DNA of 64,000 nt from Clostridia bacterium UC5.1-1D2 (GTDB lineage: Bacteria > Bacillota > Clostridia > Lachnospirales > Lachnospiraceae). The notes below the pieces were generated by a model, which saw only the letters and a list, made by a program, of their open reading frames with translations, was not told the origin of the DNA and ran no database searches. Below are positions 8,730-18,723 of this stretch, piece after piece. Position numbers and translations under genes: made by a program. Within the stretch, counting starts at the first letter, position 1. Each line of letters opens with the position of its first letter. Location of the stretch: positions 61,121 to 125,120 of the forward strand of contig BBZN01000012.1 in the NCBI GenBank assembly GCA_001304855.1. The letters are read 5' to 3'.

Positions 8730-10639
8730 ATGCTATATCAGATTAAAGACGGAACCGTCACTGCAGGGGGAGCCCTGATACTTTCTCATATAAACTTTGA
8801 AATACGGGGGAATGAGAGGATTGCGGTGGTGGGAAAAATGGGGCGGGCAAGACGACCCTGCTGAAGGTAATTGCAGGGGAACTTCCCCTGGACCGGGACG
8901 ATAAACGGGAAGGGCCGGGTATCCTGTACTCCAGGCAGGTAACGGTGGGAATGCTGGCCCAGCAGGCATTTGCTGACGGTTCCCCCAAAGTGGAGGAACT
9001 GCTTTTGGAGGCCTGTCCATTTAAAAATACCTTTGAGCGGGAGCGGTTTGAGTATGAGCGGGAGTTTGACGTCCTGTTCACGGGCCTGGGTTTCAGGAAG
9101 GCGGACAAAAAAAGAGCATTAACGAATTTTCCGGAGGAGAGCAGACTAAGATCGCATTAATCCGCCTGCTGTTGGAAAAGCCGGATATCCTTCTCCTGGA
9201 TGAGCCTACCAATCATTTGGACATCGCCGCCTGCCGGTGGCTGGAGGGGTATCTTAAAGTCTATCCGAAAGCAGTGGTTATGGTATCCCATGACCGCTTC
9301 TTTCTGGACCAGACGGCAGATGTGGTGTACGAACTGGCCCATAAGACGCTCACGCGTTATCCTGGCAATTATACCGGATACCGCCGGGAGAAACTCAAAC
9401 AACTTGAAATTCGGAAAAAGGCTTACCAGCGCCAGCAGGAGGAGATAGCCAGACTGGAAGGTCTGGTAGAGCGGTTCAAGCACAAACCCAACAAAGCCTC
9501 CTTTGCCAGAGCCAAACGAAAATCCATGGAACGAATGGAGCGGGTGGACAAGCCTGTGGAGGACGAGGTTCATATATTTACAGGTGATATAGAACCTGCC
9601 ATGCCGGGCAGCAAGTGGGTATTTACATCGGAGCATTTAAAGATAGGGTATGACAAGATGCTCCTGGAGATCACCCTCCGCATCCGCCGCGGCCAAAAGA
9701 TAGCCATTCTGGGTCCAAACGGGGCAGGAAAGACCGCCTTTTTAAAAACGGCGGCAGGGCTAATCCCTCCGCTGAAAGGAGAATTTTCACTGGGCAGCCG
9801 TACCACCATCGGATATTTTGACCAGATGAGCGGGGCAATCTCTTCGGAACAGTCGGTTTTTGAGCATTTTACCTCTATTTTTCCGGGGCTGAGCCAGAAG
9901 GAAGCCAGAGCTGTGCTGGGAGCGTATCTCTTCGGGGGCCGGGAGGCTGAAAAAAGGTCAATGCCCTGTCGGGCGGCGAGAGAGCCAGGCTGGCGCTCTG
10001 TGAACTCCTTCAGAGCCGTCCGAATTTTTTGATACTGGACGAGCCTACCAACCATATGGACATACAGGCCAGGGAGACTTTGGAGTCTGCCTTCCGGGCA
10101 TATAAGGGAACGATGCTGTTTGTATCCCACGACAGGTATTTTATACGCCAGGTGGCAGATGCTGTGCTGATATTTGAGAATCAGTCGGTGATGTACTATC
10201 CTTCGGCTACGAGCATTATCTGGAACGGAAGGAGCGGGAAGAGGCAGGGCAGCCCCTTACGGCACAGATAAAAGCAGAGGAACAGGCGCTGATAGCAGAT
10301 CTCAGGGCCGTACCCAGGGCGGAACGCCACCGCCTTAGGGAATTTTCCACAGAGACTGAATACAGGGACTGGAAAATGCGTCTGGCCAGGGAGCGCCTGG
10401 AGGGCCTGAGGCTGGCGGTGGAAGGGCTGGCGGAGGAGGCGGAGGAACTTCTGAGATCCCGGCAGTCTGAGGAACGTGTCTGGCTGGGGGAGGAGTGGGA
10501 GGAGGAAACTGCGTACGGTGAGACATTGAAGCGTTATGAAAAAGCCTGGGAAGCCTGGAACCAGGGCTGCCTGGATTGGCTGGATGCGGCACAGGAAGCA
10601 GGTCTGACGGATTGTTTCGGCCCTCAGCGCCATGAATAA
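8730..10639 (+). CDS. ABC-F family ATPase (four frameshifts)
   Basis: A soluble protein with two ATP-binding cassettes and no membrane segments, about 637 residues. The first cassette has a Walker A read as GKNGAGKTT after correction, the signature INEFSGGEQTKIAL and Walker B ILLLDEPTNHLD. The linker is rich in charged coiled-coil (YQRQQEEIARLEGLVERFKH). The second cassette has LGPNGAGKTAFLK, LSGGERARLAL and ILDEPTNHMD. A charged C-terminal extension of about 140 residues follows. ABC-F proteins bind the ribosomal E site; some relieve antibiotic stalling (Lsa/Vga/Msr types) and others assist translation. Shifts at 8834-8838, 9107-9113, 9950-9955 and 10202-10203 each need one base in an A- or T-run. 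The structured leader points towards an antibiotic-inducible protein, but this is inference. Confidence 0.85.
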
Positions 10640-10710
10640 AACCGGAAGCCGTTGCATAGATATATATTTTATGATAAAATGACCAAAACCTTAGGGAAAG
10701 GATTTTAAAA

Positions 10711-11529
10711 TTGAACGTTAACTATCTTATTATCAGCATAGCTGTTATTTTACTGCTGTGGAGCGCAGGGATGTTTGCCCTGAACAAAATATTCGGAATG
10801 ATTCTTAAGCGGAAAGAGCAGATTCACATTAAATTTTTAAGAAGTATGTCCAAGGTTATCTTATCTGTTATTGCGTGTATCTCTGTCAGCGGCCTGTTTA
10901 CCACAACCAAGGCGCTCAGTGCAACCCTGCTGACCAGTTCCTCTCTTTTGGTGGCCATCGTCGGTTTTGCAGCCCAGCAGGTATTGGCAGATGTAATCAG
11001 CGGAGTCATGCTCAGCTGGTCCCGGCCCTTTAACCTGGGAGAGAAAGTGAACATAAGCAGTCTGGGCATATCGGGGATTGTGGAGGATATGACTGTGCGT
11101 CACACCGTTATCAGAACTTACCACAACAGCCGCATGATAATCCCTAACAGCGTGATCAACAAAGCGATAGTGGAAAACAGCAATTATAACAACGATTATA
11201 TAGGAAATTACATGGAGATATCCGTGAGCTATGAGAGCGATTTGGAAAAGGCCATAGAGGTAATGCGCAGCACCATCGCAACCCACCCTCTGGTGGTGGA
11301 TATACGGCAGGATAAGGAAACGGGCAATAAGGTAAATGTAGCTGTAAAGGAACTTGGAGACAGCGGAATTACTCTGAAAGCCACTGTGTGGACAGAGAAC
11401 ATAGATGATAATTTTACCGCCTGCAGTGATATCCGCAGGCTGATAAAGAAGAATTTTGATGCGGAAGGCATATCCATTCCTTATCCTCATATCCATGTAG
11501 TGGAAGACAAGGCCCAGGAGGCCGAATAA
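10711..11529 (+). CDS. MscS-family mechanosensitive channel
   Basis: A small-conductance mechanosensitive channel protein of 272 residues that releases solutes on hypo-osmotic shock. It has three hydrophobic segments (about 3-22, 45-65 and 75-97). The last is the pore helix, with small-residue packing in LLVAIVGFAAQQVLADVISG, followed by the beta domain PFNLGEKVNISSLGISGIVEDMTVRHTVIRT and the IIPNS motif. The cytoplasmic alpha/beta end is in YENDLEKA-like sequence to ISIPYPHIHV. It begins with TTG at 10711, behind AGGGAAAGGA; no in-frame ATG fits the first membrane segment. The gene is intact and stands alone, followed directly by a strong two-sided hairpin terminator. Confidence 0.9.
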   Translation: MNVNYLIISIAVILLLWSAGMFALNKIFGMILKRKEQIHIKFLRSMSKVILSVIACISVSGLFTTTKALSATLLTSSSLLVAIVGFAAQQVLADVISGVMLSWSRPFNLGEKVNISSLGISGIVEDMTVRHTVIRTYHNSRMIIPNSVINKAIVENSNYNNDYIGNYMEISVSYESDLEKAIEVMRSTIATHPLVVDIRQDKETGNKVNVAVKELGDSGITLKATVWTENIDDNFTACSDIRRLIKKNFDAEGISIPYPHIHVVEDKAQEAE

Positions 11530-11537
11530 CCGTTTAA

Positions 11538-11578
11538 AAACGTCTGCCCCGGAACCATAATTCCGGCGGCAGACGTTT
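11538..11578. terminator. Bidirectional hairpin terminator
   Basis: AAACGTCTGCC (11538-11548) pairs with GGCAGACGTTT (11568-11578), with an inner CCGGAA/TTCCGG. It lies between the convergent MscS and GGDEF/EAL genes and has A/T flanks on both sides. Confidence 0.85.
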
Positions 11579-11581
11579 ACT

Positions 11582-12954
11582 TTACCGCTTCTCCATTTTC
11601 TGTTTCTCTGTCTCCACCAAAGTGCGGGATTCCTCCAGCTTGGTGCCGAGAACTTTCATAAGTACATTCAGTTCCATTGTAGGCGCATAATAGAAGCCCT
11701 GCTGAAATTCGCACTCATACCGATTCAGGACCCGGAGCTGGTTTTCTGTCTCCACACCCTCGGCTATAATGTGGATGCCCAGCTCCCTGGCCATCTGTAT
11801 CAGCCTCCGGCAATGGAAGCAGAAGGCGGATTAGTCTCCAGCTGCCATACGAACATCCGCTCCAGCTTGACTGTATGGATGGGGAGATCCAGAATACTGG
11901 TCACAGGCGCACAGCCGGAACCGAAATTATTCATAACCAGCTCCACACCCATGTCCGCCAATTCCTGCATGGTAATATTCACATTGAGATTCACACTGGT
12001 CAGAGCGCTGTCATTGATTTCCAGGGCCAGCTTTCCTTTCGGGATCTGGTAATCTTCCAGAACCTCCTTCACCTTTTGGGTAAAATCCTCCTGCACCAGC
12101 AGAACCGGCGAAACGGCGATACAGATAGAATCAAATTCCCTTCCGGCAGCCGTCAGCTTTGCGATGCATCTCCCGGCGTGCTCCAGGGCGTAATAGCCAA
12201 TTGCCCGAACCTGCCCGGAGTCTTCGGCTATGGGAAGGAATTCGCTTGCTCCCACCAGGCCAATCCCCTGGATAAAAATTCTCATATAAGCGTCGGCCCT
12301 TGTGAACCGGCCCTCCTTAAGATTGTAGGTAGGGCGGTAGCGGACTTCCAGCTCATTTTTCTCCAGGGCAGTATGGAGATACATGGCGATGGCCCGGCGT
12401 CGTACGGCCCTGTTATGCATAGCTCTGTCATATACGGCCGACTGATTCGGGCCGCAGTCGGAAGCTGCGGAAACTGCCTGCTCCAGACGCTTTAAGAGGC
12501 TGTCCGTATCTGTGGCGTGACCGGGGTAAGAACAAATGCCGATTTGGGCGGAACAGAGACAATCTACGCCGCGTATTTTCCACACATGCTCAAAGCGCTC
12601 CAGAATCTCCTCCGCCAGCTCCGAGGCTCCCCCCTCCGTATACTGTTCCAAAATCAATATAAACTCAACGCCGATGTAGCGGTAAAGATTCCCCTCTGAA
12701 ATCTCCTTCAGATAGGCGGCAATCTGCGCCAGCAGTTCCTCGCAGTATTCATATCCAAAGGTCTTATTCAGACTCTTAAAATTTTCAAGATAAAGCTTCA
12801 GGACTGCTCCTCTGGAGTTTTGTGTTTGAAATATGTAATCCAGCCGGCTTAAACAGGCATTCCGCCCTTCCATCGCCTTGTCTTTTGGTGTAAATACCGG
12901 TGGCTTTGGCTGTTCAGCCTTAGCTGTTTCTTTTTTGTTTTGAAACCAACCCAT
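11582..12954 (-). CDS. Degenerate GGDEF-EAL protein (frameshifted)
   Basis: A cyclic-di-GMP domain protein of about 458 residues. After a charged N-terminus, residues around 30-185 are a GGDEF domain in which the GGDEF loop reads YIGVEF, so diguanylate cyclase activity is not expected. The EAL domain follows, but the EAL signature is replaced by ADAYMRIF, and the DDFGTG loop reads NNFGSG. Only the late AEGVE motif (IIAEGVETENQL) is normal. Both domains therefore look catalytically dead and may bind c-di-GMP or a partner. A missing C at 11804-11805 breaks the frame; restoring it joins IAGG to LIQMARELGI. The best start is ATG 12954 (MGWFQNKKETAK) behind GGAGGAGAGG; an earlier in-frame ATG is less likely. 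Confidence 0.8.
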
Positions 12955-13072
12955 GAATCCTCTCCTCCAAAACCGTATTTTCTTCATTATAATATAAATA
13001 GCAGAAAATCTCAAATTTAATTTGAGAGATGTATGAAAAAAGCAGGAAAATCATAAAAAAATTTAATTTTCT

Positions 13073-13100
13073 TTGCAAATTTGGCTATCTATGATATAAT
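13073..13100 (+). promoter_or_regulatory. Promoter of the pyrH operon
   Basis: TTGCAA (13073-13078) and TATAAT (13095-13100) are separated by 16 bases, 34 bases before the pyrH start. Confidence 0.7.
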
Positions 13101-13134
13101 AACGGCAGATATTGCTACAAGGAGAAAAGGCATT

Positions 13135-13835
13135 ATGAAAATGAATCGAGTGTTCTTGAAATTAAGCGGAGAAGCCCTGGCGGGCCCTAAGAAAACCGGT
13201 TTTGATGAGGAAACCGTAAGGGAAGTGGCCCGGCAGGTAAAGCTTTCTGTTGATGCAGGTATACAGGTAGGAATCGTCATTGGCGGAGGCAACTTCTGGA
13301 GGGGACGCACCAGCGACGCCATTGACCGGACAAAGGCAGACCAGATCGGTATGCTGGCAACTGTGATGAATTGTATTTACGTGTCTGAGATTTTCCGCAA
13401 TGAAGGTATGATGACGCAGATATTGACCCCTTTTGAGTGCGGTTCCATGACAAAATTATTTTCCAAGGACCGGGCAGGTAAATATTTTGAAAAGGGAATT
13501 GTAGTATTTTTCGCAGGAGGAACAGGACATCCATATTTTTCAACGGATACGGGAATTGCCCTGCGTGCAATTGAGATGGATGCGGACTGTATCCTTCTGG
13601 CAAAAGCCATCGATGCGTATATGACAGTGATCCTAAGGTGAATCCCGCTGCCAGGAAGTACGATACCATCTCCATAGAGGAGGTCATCCAAAAGCAGCTG
13701 GCCGTGGTAGACTTGACGGCTTCCATTATGTGTATGGAACACAGGATGCCTATGGCTGTATTCAGCCTCAACGAACCGGACGGAATTGCTAACGCTATGC
13801 AAGGCCGTATTAACGGAACCATTGTAACCGCGTAA
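13135..13835 (+). CDS. pyrH: UMP kinase (frameshifted)
   Basis: Phosphorylates UMP to UDP, the entry to pyrimidine nucleotides, peptidoglycan precursors and RNA. It belongs to the amino-acid-kinase fold, not the NMP kinases. Visible are the N-terminal FLKLSGEALAG, the nucleotide loop GIVIGGGNFWRG, TKADQIGMLATVMN and the GGTGHPYFSTDTG substrate loop. A G missing near 13615 stops the frame; restoring it gives AIDGVYDSDPKVNPAARKYD and carries on to the TAA at 13835, about 233 residues, normal for the family. The start is ATG 13135, with AAGGAG about ten bases before it; a longer frame from 13081 would include the promoter. It is the first gene of the pyrH-frr-uppS-cdsA-dxr-rseP-ispG-polC block. 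Confidence 0.93.
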
Positions 13836-13905
13836 ATTCCGGAAAACAGAACAAAATTAAGCGGCAGGACATGTGTGAAGCCTGCTGTATAAACAGGAGG
13901 GACTT

Positions 13906-14455
13906 ATGGAAGAATTAAAAGTGTATGAGGACAAAATGAATAAGACTCTGGATGTGCTGTTATCCGATTTTGGCACCATCGCGCAGGGCGGGCCAATCCC
14001 CATGTGCTGGACAAGATCAAGGTGGATTATTACGGTACGCCCACACCTTTACAGCAGGTTGGCAACGTGTCTGTGCCGGAGGCCCGCATGATCGTGATTC
14101 AACCTTGGGAAAAGGGGCTTTTGAAACCCATTGAAAAGGCCATCCTGACTTCTGAGCTGGGCATTAATCCTACGAACGACGGCAACTGTATCCGTCTGGT
14201 ATTTCCCGAGATGACAGAGGAGCGCAGAAAGGAAGTCAGCAAGGATGTGAAGAAAAAGGAGAGGGAGCGAAAGTTGCCCTCCGCAACATCCGCCGCGACG
14301 CCAACGAAGCCTTTAAGAAGATGGAAAAGGCGGGGGATATGTCTGAGGACGATCTGAAAGAAGCAACTGAAAAGATGCAGAAGCTTACGGACAAGATGGT
14401 GGAGAAGATCGACAAGGCTGTTGAGGACAAAACCAAGGAGATCATGACTGTTTAG
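13906..14455 (+). CDS. frr: Ribosome recycling factor (two frameshifts)
   Basis: Splits the post-termination ribosome together with EF-G. The corrected protein is about 183 residues: [18 protein letters not shown], then [17 protein letters not shown] (after restoring a C at 13980), the hinge and domain II region [41 protein letters not shown], and the helix [20 protein letters not shown] (after restoring a G at 14258-14259). It ends at TAG 14453-14455. All conserved blocks are present once the two bases are restored, and the gene is essential, so disruption in the living cell is unlikely. It lies 70 bases after pyrH. Confidence 0.93.
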
Positions 14456-14527
14456 GGGTTAAGCTTGAAAACGAATACAGGAGGCAGGAGACTTCTTCCT
14501 TTTTATTCCCGTGAGCAACGAGCCGGG

Positions 14528-14601
14528 CGGACATGCCCGCATGTCCGTCTGGCGACTGCCGCGAGGTCAAACACCCCGCAGCTTGCTGCGGGGTGTTTGA
14601 C
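14528..14601. repeat. Paired perfect palindromes in the frr-uppS gap
   Basis: CGGACATGC (14528-14536) and GCATGTCCG (14539-14547) form a 9-bp stem with a two-base loop. Nineteen bases on, 14566-14582 pairs perfectly with 14585-14601 (17 bp, loop TT, core CACCCCGCAGC). No T-run follows, and the genes around it should be co-transcribed. The unit looks like a dispersed intergenic palindromic repeat more than a terminator. The rest of the 14456-14807 gap contains no gene I can support. Confidence 0.75.
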
Positions 14602-14807
14602 GTGTTATGTATGCTGCAATGTACGCCGGGAATCTCGTTGTGCCTGATTTTACGGGATGATTTTTTGTCAGCTGTGCACAATTTATGAGGCCTGCGGGGC
14701 AGGTACGTTGATTAAATTTCTGTGGGGCCGGCAAAACATCAGCTCCAAAGGCAGGTGCAGGAGAGATTCCGAGGGTACATTACATAGGAAAGGCGGAAAA
14801 TAGAAGT

Positions 14808-15525
14808 ATGGCATTGGACGAAAATATGAAAATACCGGAGCATGTGGCTCTTATACTGGACGGTAACGGAAGGTGGGCAAAGAAGCGGGGGCTTCCCAGA
14901 ACCATGGGGCACAAGGAGGGCTGTGTCACAGTGGAAAAACCGTTGAGACGGCGGCCAGAATGGGAATCCGGTATTTGACTGTATATGGATTTTCCACGGA
15001 AAACTGGAAACGTGACCGCCAGGAGGTGGGAGCCTGATGCAGCTGTTCCGTTACTATATGGTGCGTCTGCTGAAGATTGCCTCCGCCAACAATGTGCGTG
15101 TAAGGATGATCGGGGATAAAAGCCGCTTTGATCAGGATATTATAGACGGCATCAACCGCCTGGAGGAACAGACCAGGGACAACACGGGACTCACCTTTGT
15201 GATTGCGGTGAATTACGGAGGCAGGGATGAAATACGCAGGGCCGCTGCAAAGCTTGGGGCTGACTGCGCTGCGGGAAAGGTTCTGCCGGAGCAGATAGAT
15301 GAAGCTGTATTCAGCTCCTATCTGGATACGGCAGGGATGCCGGATCCGGATCTGCTTATCCGAACCAGCGGGGAGCTCCGCCTTTCCAATTATCTTCTGT
15401 GGCAGCTGGCCTACACGGAAATTGTAGTGACGGACTGTCTGTGGCCGGATTTTAATCAGGAGGAATTGGAAAAGGCTATTGTGCAATATAATAAAAGAGA
15501 CCGGCGGTTTGGCGGAGTAAAGTAG
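14808..15525 (+). CDS. uppS: Undecaprenyl diphosphate synthase (two frameshifts)
   Basis: Cis-prenyltransferase that makes the C55 lipid carrier for cell-wall synthesis. The N-terminal motif is [20 protein letters not shown], with the catalytic aspartate in LDGNGRW, followed by [19 protein letters not shown] and the late [20 protein letters not shown] motif; the usual length of about 240 residues is reached after correction. One A is missing from the run 14935-14939 and one C at 15033-15034. The start is ATG 14808, with AGGCGG upstream; an ATG at 14826 is also possible. It is followed after 15 bases by cdsA, the standard pairing. Confidence 0.93.
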
Positions 15526-15540
15526 GGGGAGGAAAAGGCC

Positions 15541-16341
15541 ATGTTTACGACCCGATTAATAAGCGGTATCATCCTGGTTCTTCTGTCCATTGTCATTGTA
15601 GGGCGGGGAGGCGTGCTTCTCTTCGGAGTTACGGCTCTCATATCACTTATCGGCCTTTTTGAGCTGTACCGGGTACTGGGAATCCACAAACGCTTTTTGG
15701 CGGTTGTGGGCTTTGCCACCGCTGTTTCCTATTATGGGATTTTGTGGTGGGAGGGACAGAAATATGTTACACTGATGGTAGTCGCCTCTCTCATGATTTT
15801 GATGGCCCTCTATGTGTTTACATTTCCTGAGTACAAGACAGAGGAAATCACGGGAGCCTTTTTCGGCGTCTGCTACGTGCCGGTGATGCTTTCCTATCTG
15901 TATCAGACCAGAGTTATGGAGGACGGCGCTTATGTGGTGTGGCTGATCTTCCTGAGCTCCTGGGGCTGTGATACCTGTGCCTATTGCAGCGGCATGCTTT
16001 TGGGAAAACATAAGCTGGCCCCTGTACTCAGCCCCAAGAAGTCCATAGAGGGAGCGGTGGGAGGGCGTGGTTGGGGCCGCCCTTCTTGGCTTTATCTACG
16101 CTTCCATGTTCGGCGGCAGCATGACCGCCATAGACAGGCCGCGTATGGTCTGCGCCATTGCCTGTGCCATCGCTGCAGTCATATCCCAAATTGGAGATTT
16201 GGCTGCCTCGGCGATCAAGCGGAATCACAATTTTAAGGATTACGGGCATCTGATTCCCGGTCACGGAGGGATTCTGGACCGGTTTGACAGTATGATATTC
16301 ACGCTCCGGCCATTTACTTTGCGCTGACATTTTTAAAATAA
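15541..16341 (+). CDS. cdsA: Phosphatidate cytidylyltransferase (two frameshifts)
   Basis: Integral membrane enzyme that makes CDP-diacylglycerol from phosphatidic acid and CTP. About seven to eight hydrophobic segments are visible, and the C-terminal CDS signature appears as SPKKSIEGAVGG ... AIKRNHNFKDYGHLIPGHGGILDRFDS. There is one extra G in the run 16063-16065 and a missing G near 16303; the corrected end is TAPAIYFALTFLK at TAA 16339-16341, giving about 266 residues. This is one of the few places where the error is an inserted base. It lies between uppS and dxr in the conserved order. Confidence 0.92.
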
Positions 16342-16386
16342 AGGTGGGGTAAAGAGTATTTCTTCAGGATAGGGAGAATATAAGTT

Positions 16387-17553
16387 ATGATAAAGAAGAT
16401 TGCGATTCTGGGTTCTACCGGCTCTATCGGCACACAAACCCTGGAGATTGTCCGGTATAATAAGGACATAGAAGTGACGGCTCTGGCTGCAGGCGGCAAT
16501 GTGCAAAAGCTGGAGGAACAAATACGTGAATTTAAGCCGAAGCTGGCCTGCCTCTGGAGTGAGGAGAAGGCCAGGGAGTTAAAAACTGCAGTTGCAGACT
16601 TGGATGTAAAGGTAGTCTGGGGGATGGAGGGCCTGACAGAGGCGGCGGCTTCCACAGAAGCCGATACGGTGGTGACGGCCGTAGTGGGCATGATTGGCAT
16701 CCGGCCCACCATTGCGGCCATGGAGGCGGGCAAGGACATCGCCCTGGCCAACAAGGAAACCCTGGTCACGGCAGGTCATATCATCATGCCTCTGGCTGAG
16801 AAAAAAGGGGTGAAGATTCTCCCTGTGGATTCTGAGCACTCCGCCATATTCCAGAGCCTTCAGGGCTCTGCGGGCAACCGGATCCGCAAGATACTTCTCA
16901 CTGCCTCAGGGGGGCCCTTCCGGGGATGGACCAGGGAACAGATGGCAGATGTAAGGCCGGAGGACGCCCTGAAGCATCCAAACTGGGCTATGGGACGGAA
17001 GATTACCATCGATTCCTCCACGATGGTAAATAAAGGGCTGGAGGTTATGGAGGCCCATTGGCTTTTTGATGTGGATATGGATCAGGTGCAGGTGGTTATC
17101 CAGCCTTCCAGCGTGATTCATTCCATGGTGGAGTACGAGGACGGAGCTGTGCTGGCACAGCTGGGAACGCCTGATATGAAGCTCCCTATTCAGTACGCCC
17201 TCTACTATCCGCGGCGCCGTTTTCTTCCGGGCCCAAGACTGGATTTTACAACCTTGACGCAGATTGCCTTTGAAACACCTGATATGGAGAATTTCCCTGG
17301 GCTCAAGCTGGCCTACGAGGCGGGGCGCAGGGGAGGCTCCCTTCCGACGGTGTTCAATGCGGCCAACGAGAGAGCGGTAGCTTTGTTCCTGAACCGGAAG
17401 ATCGATTACCTCTCAATTGTATCGCTGATCCGGGGAGCCATGGAGGGACACCGGGTCATTGAGAACCCCTCGGTGGAACAGATACTGGAGGCGGAGAAAG
17501 AGACGTACGATTATATTGACGGCCGGCAATTTTCAACTCCACCCCGGGCATAA
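16387..17553 (+). CDS. dxr: 1-deoxy-D-xylulose 5-phosphate reductoisomerase
   Basis: Converts DXP to MEP with NADPH, the committed step of non-mevalonate isoprenoid synthesis. The frame is uninterrupted, 388 residues. Visible are the NADPH fold IAILGSTGSIGTQTLEIV, ALANKETLVTAG, the metal and substrate residues in PVDSEHSAIFQ, the flexible loop LTASGGPFRGW, HPNWAMGRKITIDSSTMVNKGLE and the C-terminal NAANERAVALFL. The last ten residues (GRQFSTPPRA) are not conserved. Together with ispG downstream it puts two MEP-pathway genes in the operon, next to uppS, which uses the product. Confidence 0.95.
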   Translation: MIKKIAILGSTGSIGTQTLEIVRYNKDIEVTALAAGGNVQKLEEQIREFKPKLACLWSEEKARELKTAVADLDVKVVWGMEGLTEAAASTEADTVVTAVVGMIGIRPTIAAMEAGKDIALANKETLVTAGHIIMPLAEKKGVKILPVDSEHSAIFQSLQGSAGNRIRKILLTASGGPFRGWTREQMADVRPEDALKHPNWAMGRKITIDSSTMVNKGLEVMEAHWLFDVDMDQVQVVIQPSSVIHSMVEYEDGAVLAQLGTPDMKLPIQYALYYPRRRFLPGPRLDFTTLTQIAFETPDMENFPGLKLAYEAGRRGGSLPTVFNAANERAVALFLNRKIDYLSIVSLIRGAMEGHRVIENPSVEQILEAEKETYDYIDGRQFSTPPRA

Positions 17554-17658
17554 GGCGTCCTCCGGCAGCAAGGGCTTACGGACAGGATTCCAGGGCCTTC
17601 CTTTTACGGGTGACGGCACTATAATGAAAGAAAGGTAAGACAGACGGGTGACATATAG

Positions 17659-18710
17659 GTGAGCATAATTATAGCAGTGCTGATACTTGGATTTATTATT
17701 ATGATTCATGAATTCGGCCATTTTTTATTTGCCAAGCTAAACGGAATAGGCGTGCTGGAGTTTTCCCTGGGAATGGGCCCCAGGCTTTTTGGCTTTGAAC
17801 GGGGAGGCACCCGGTATTCCTTTAAAATACTGCCTTTGGGGGATCCTGTTCCATGGTGGGGGAGGACGAGGAATGCAATGAGGAGGAGGCCTTCGGCAGT
17901 AAATCCGTGTGGGCCAGAATATCCGTGGTAGCGGCAGGCCCAGTATTCAATTTTATCCTTGCATTTCTTCTTGCAATGATATTAATTGGAGTAAACGGCA
18001 GGGGAGGCACCGCCCTCCGTGGCGTAATAGACGGATATCCGGCGCAGGCGGCGGGACTTCAGGCCGGAGATGAGATTGTGAAGCTGAACGGCAGAAGGGT
18101 GCATTCCTTCAGGGATGTAAACTGGTATTTATTCACGCATCCCCAGGATACGGTAAAGGTTACGGTGGGGAGGACGGATGAGGCGGGAAACAGGGAAACC
18201 TTTGTGAAGGAGATAGCGCCCGTCTATTCCCAGGAGAATCAGTCCTATATGTTGGGAGTGGAGTTTGACGGCAGAAACTATCCTCTTAACAATCCGGTTC
18301 AGCTTATGGCTTACAGCGCTTATGAGGTACAATTCTGGATTCATTATGTATTTGACACCTTCCGCATGATGTTCAATGGTATGGTGTCCATGAATGATAT
18401 CAGCGGGCCTGTGGGGATTGTGGATACAATCGATACTACGGTGGAGGAGACGGTTCCCTACGGCATTTCAGCAGTGATTCTGACTCTCATAAACCTTACC
18501 ATTCTTCTGAGCTCCAACCTGGGCGTGATGAATCTCCTTCCCATTCCGGCCCTGGACGGTGGACGGCTGGTGTTCCTCCTTCTGGAGGCGGTCAGGGGGA
18601 AACCCATAGACAGGGAGAAGGAGGGCATGGTCCATATGGCAGGGATGATGGTTCTTCTGGGGCTTATGGTGTTGCTTTTGTTTAACGACGTGCGTAAATT
18701 ATTCGGTTAA
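17659..18710 (+). CDS. rseP: RseP-type site-2 membrane metalloprotease (frameshifted)
   Basis: Intramembrane zinc protease that cleaves anti-sigma factors or signal-peptide remnants. The first membrane segment holds the HEFGH zinc motif, followed by FSLGMGPRLFGF. The PDZ domain is around residues 110-190 (IDGYPAQAAGLQAGDEIVKL), and the third zinc-ligand region is NLLPIPALDGGRL near residue 295, with a final membrane helix. A G is missing from the run 17838-17842; restoring it gives ILPLGGSCSMVGEDEE and about 350 residues. The start is GTG 17659. Its place between dxr and ispG is the usual Clostridia arrangement. Confidence 0.92.
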
Positions 18711-18723
18711 GGAGTGCTTTGCT

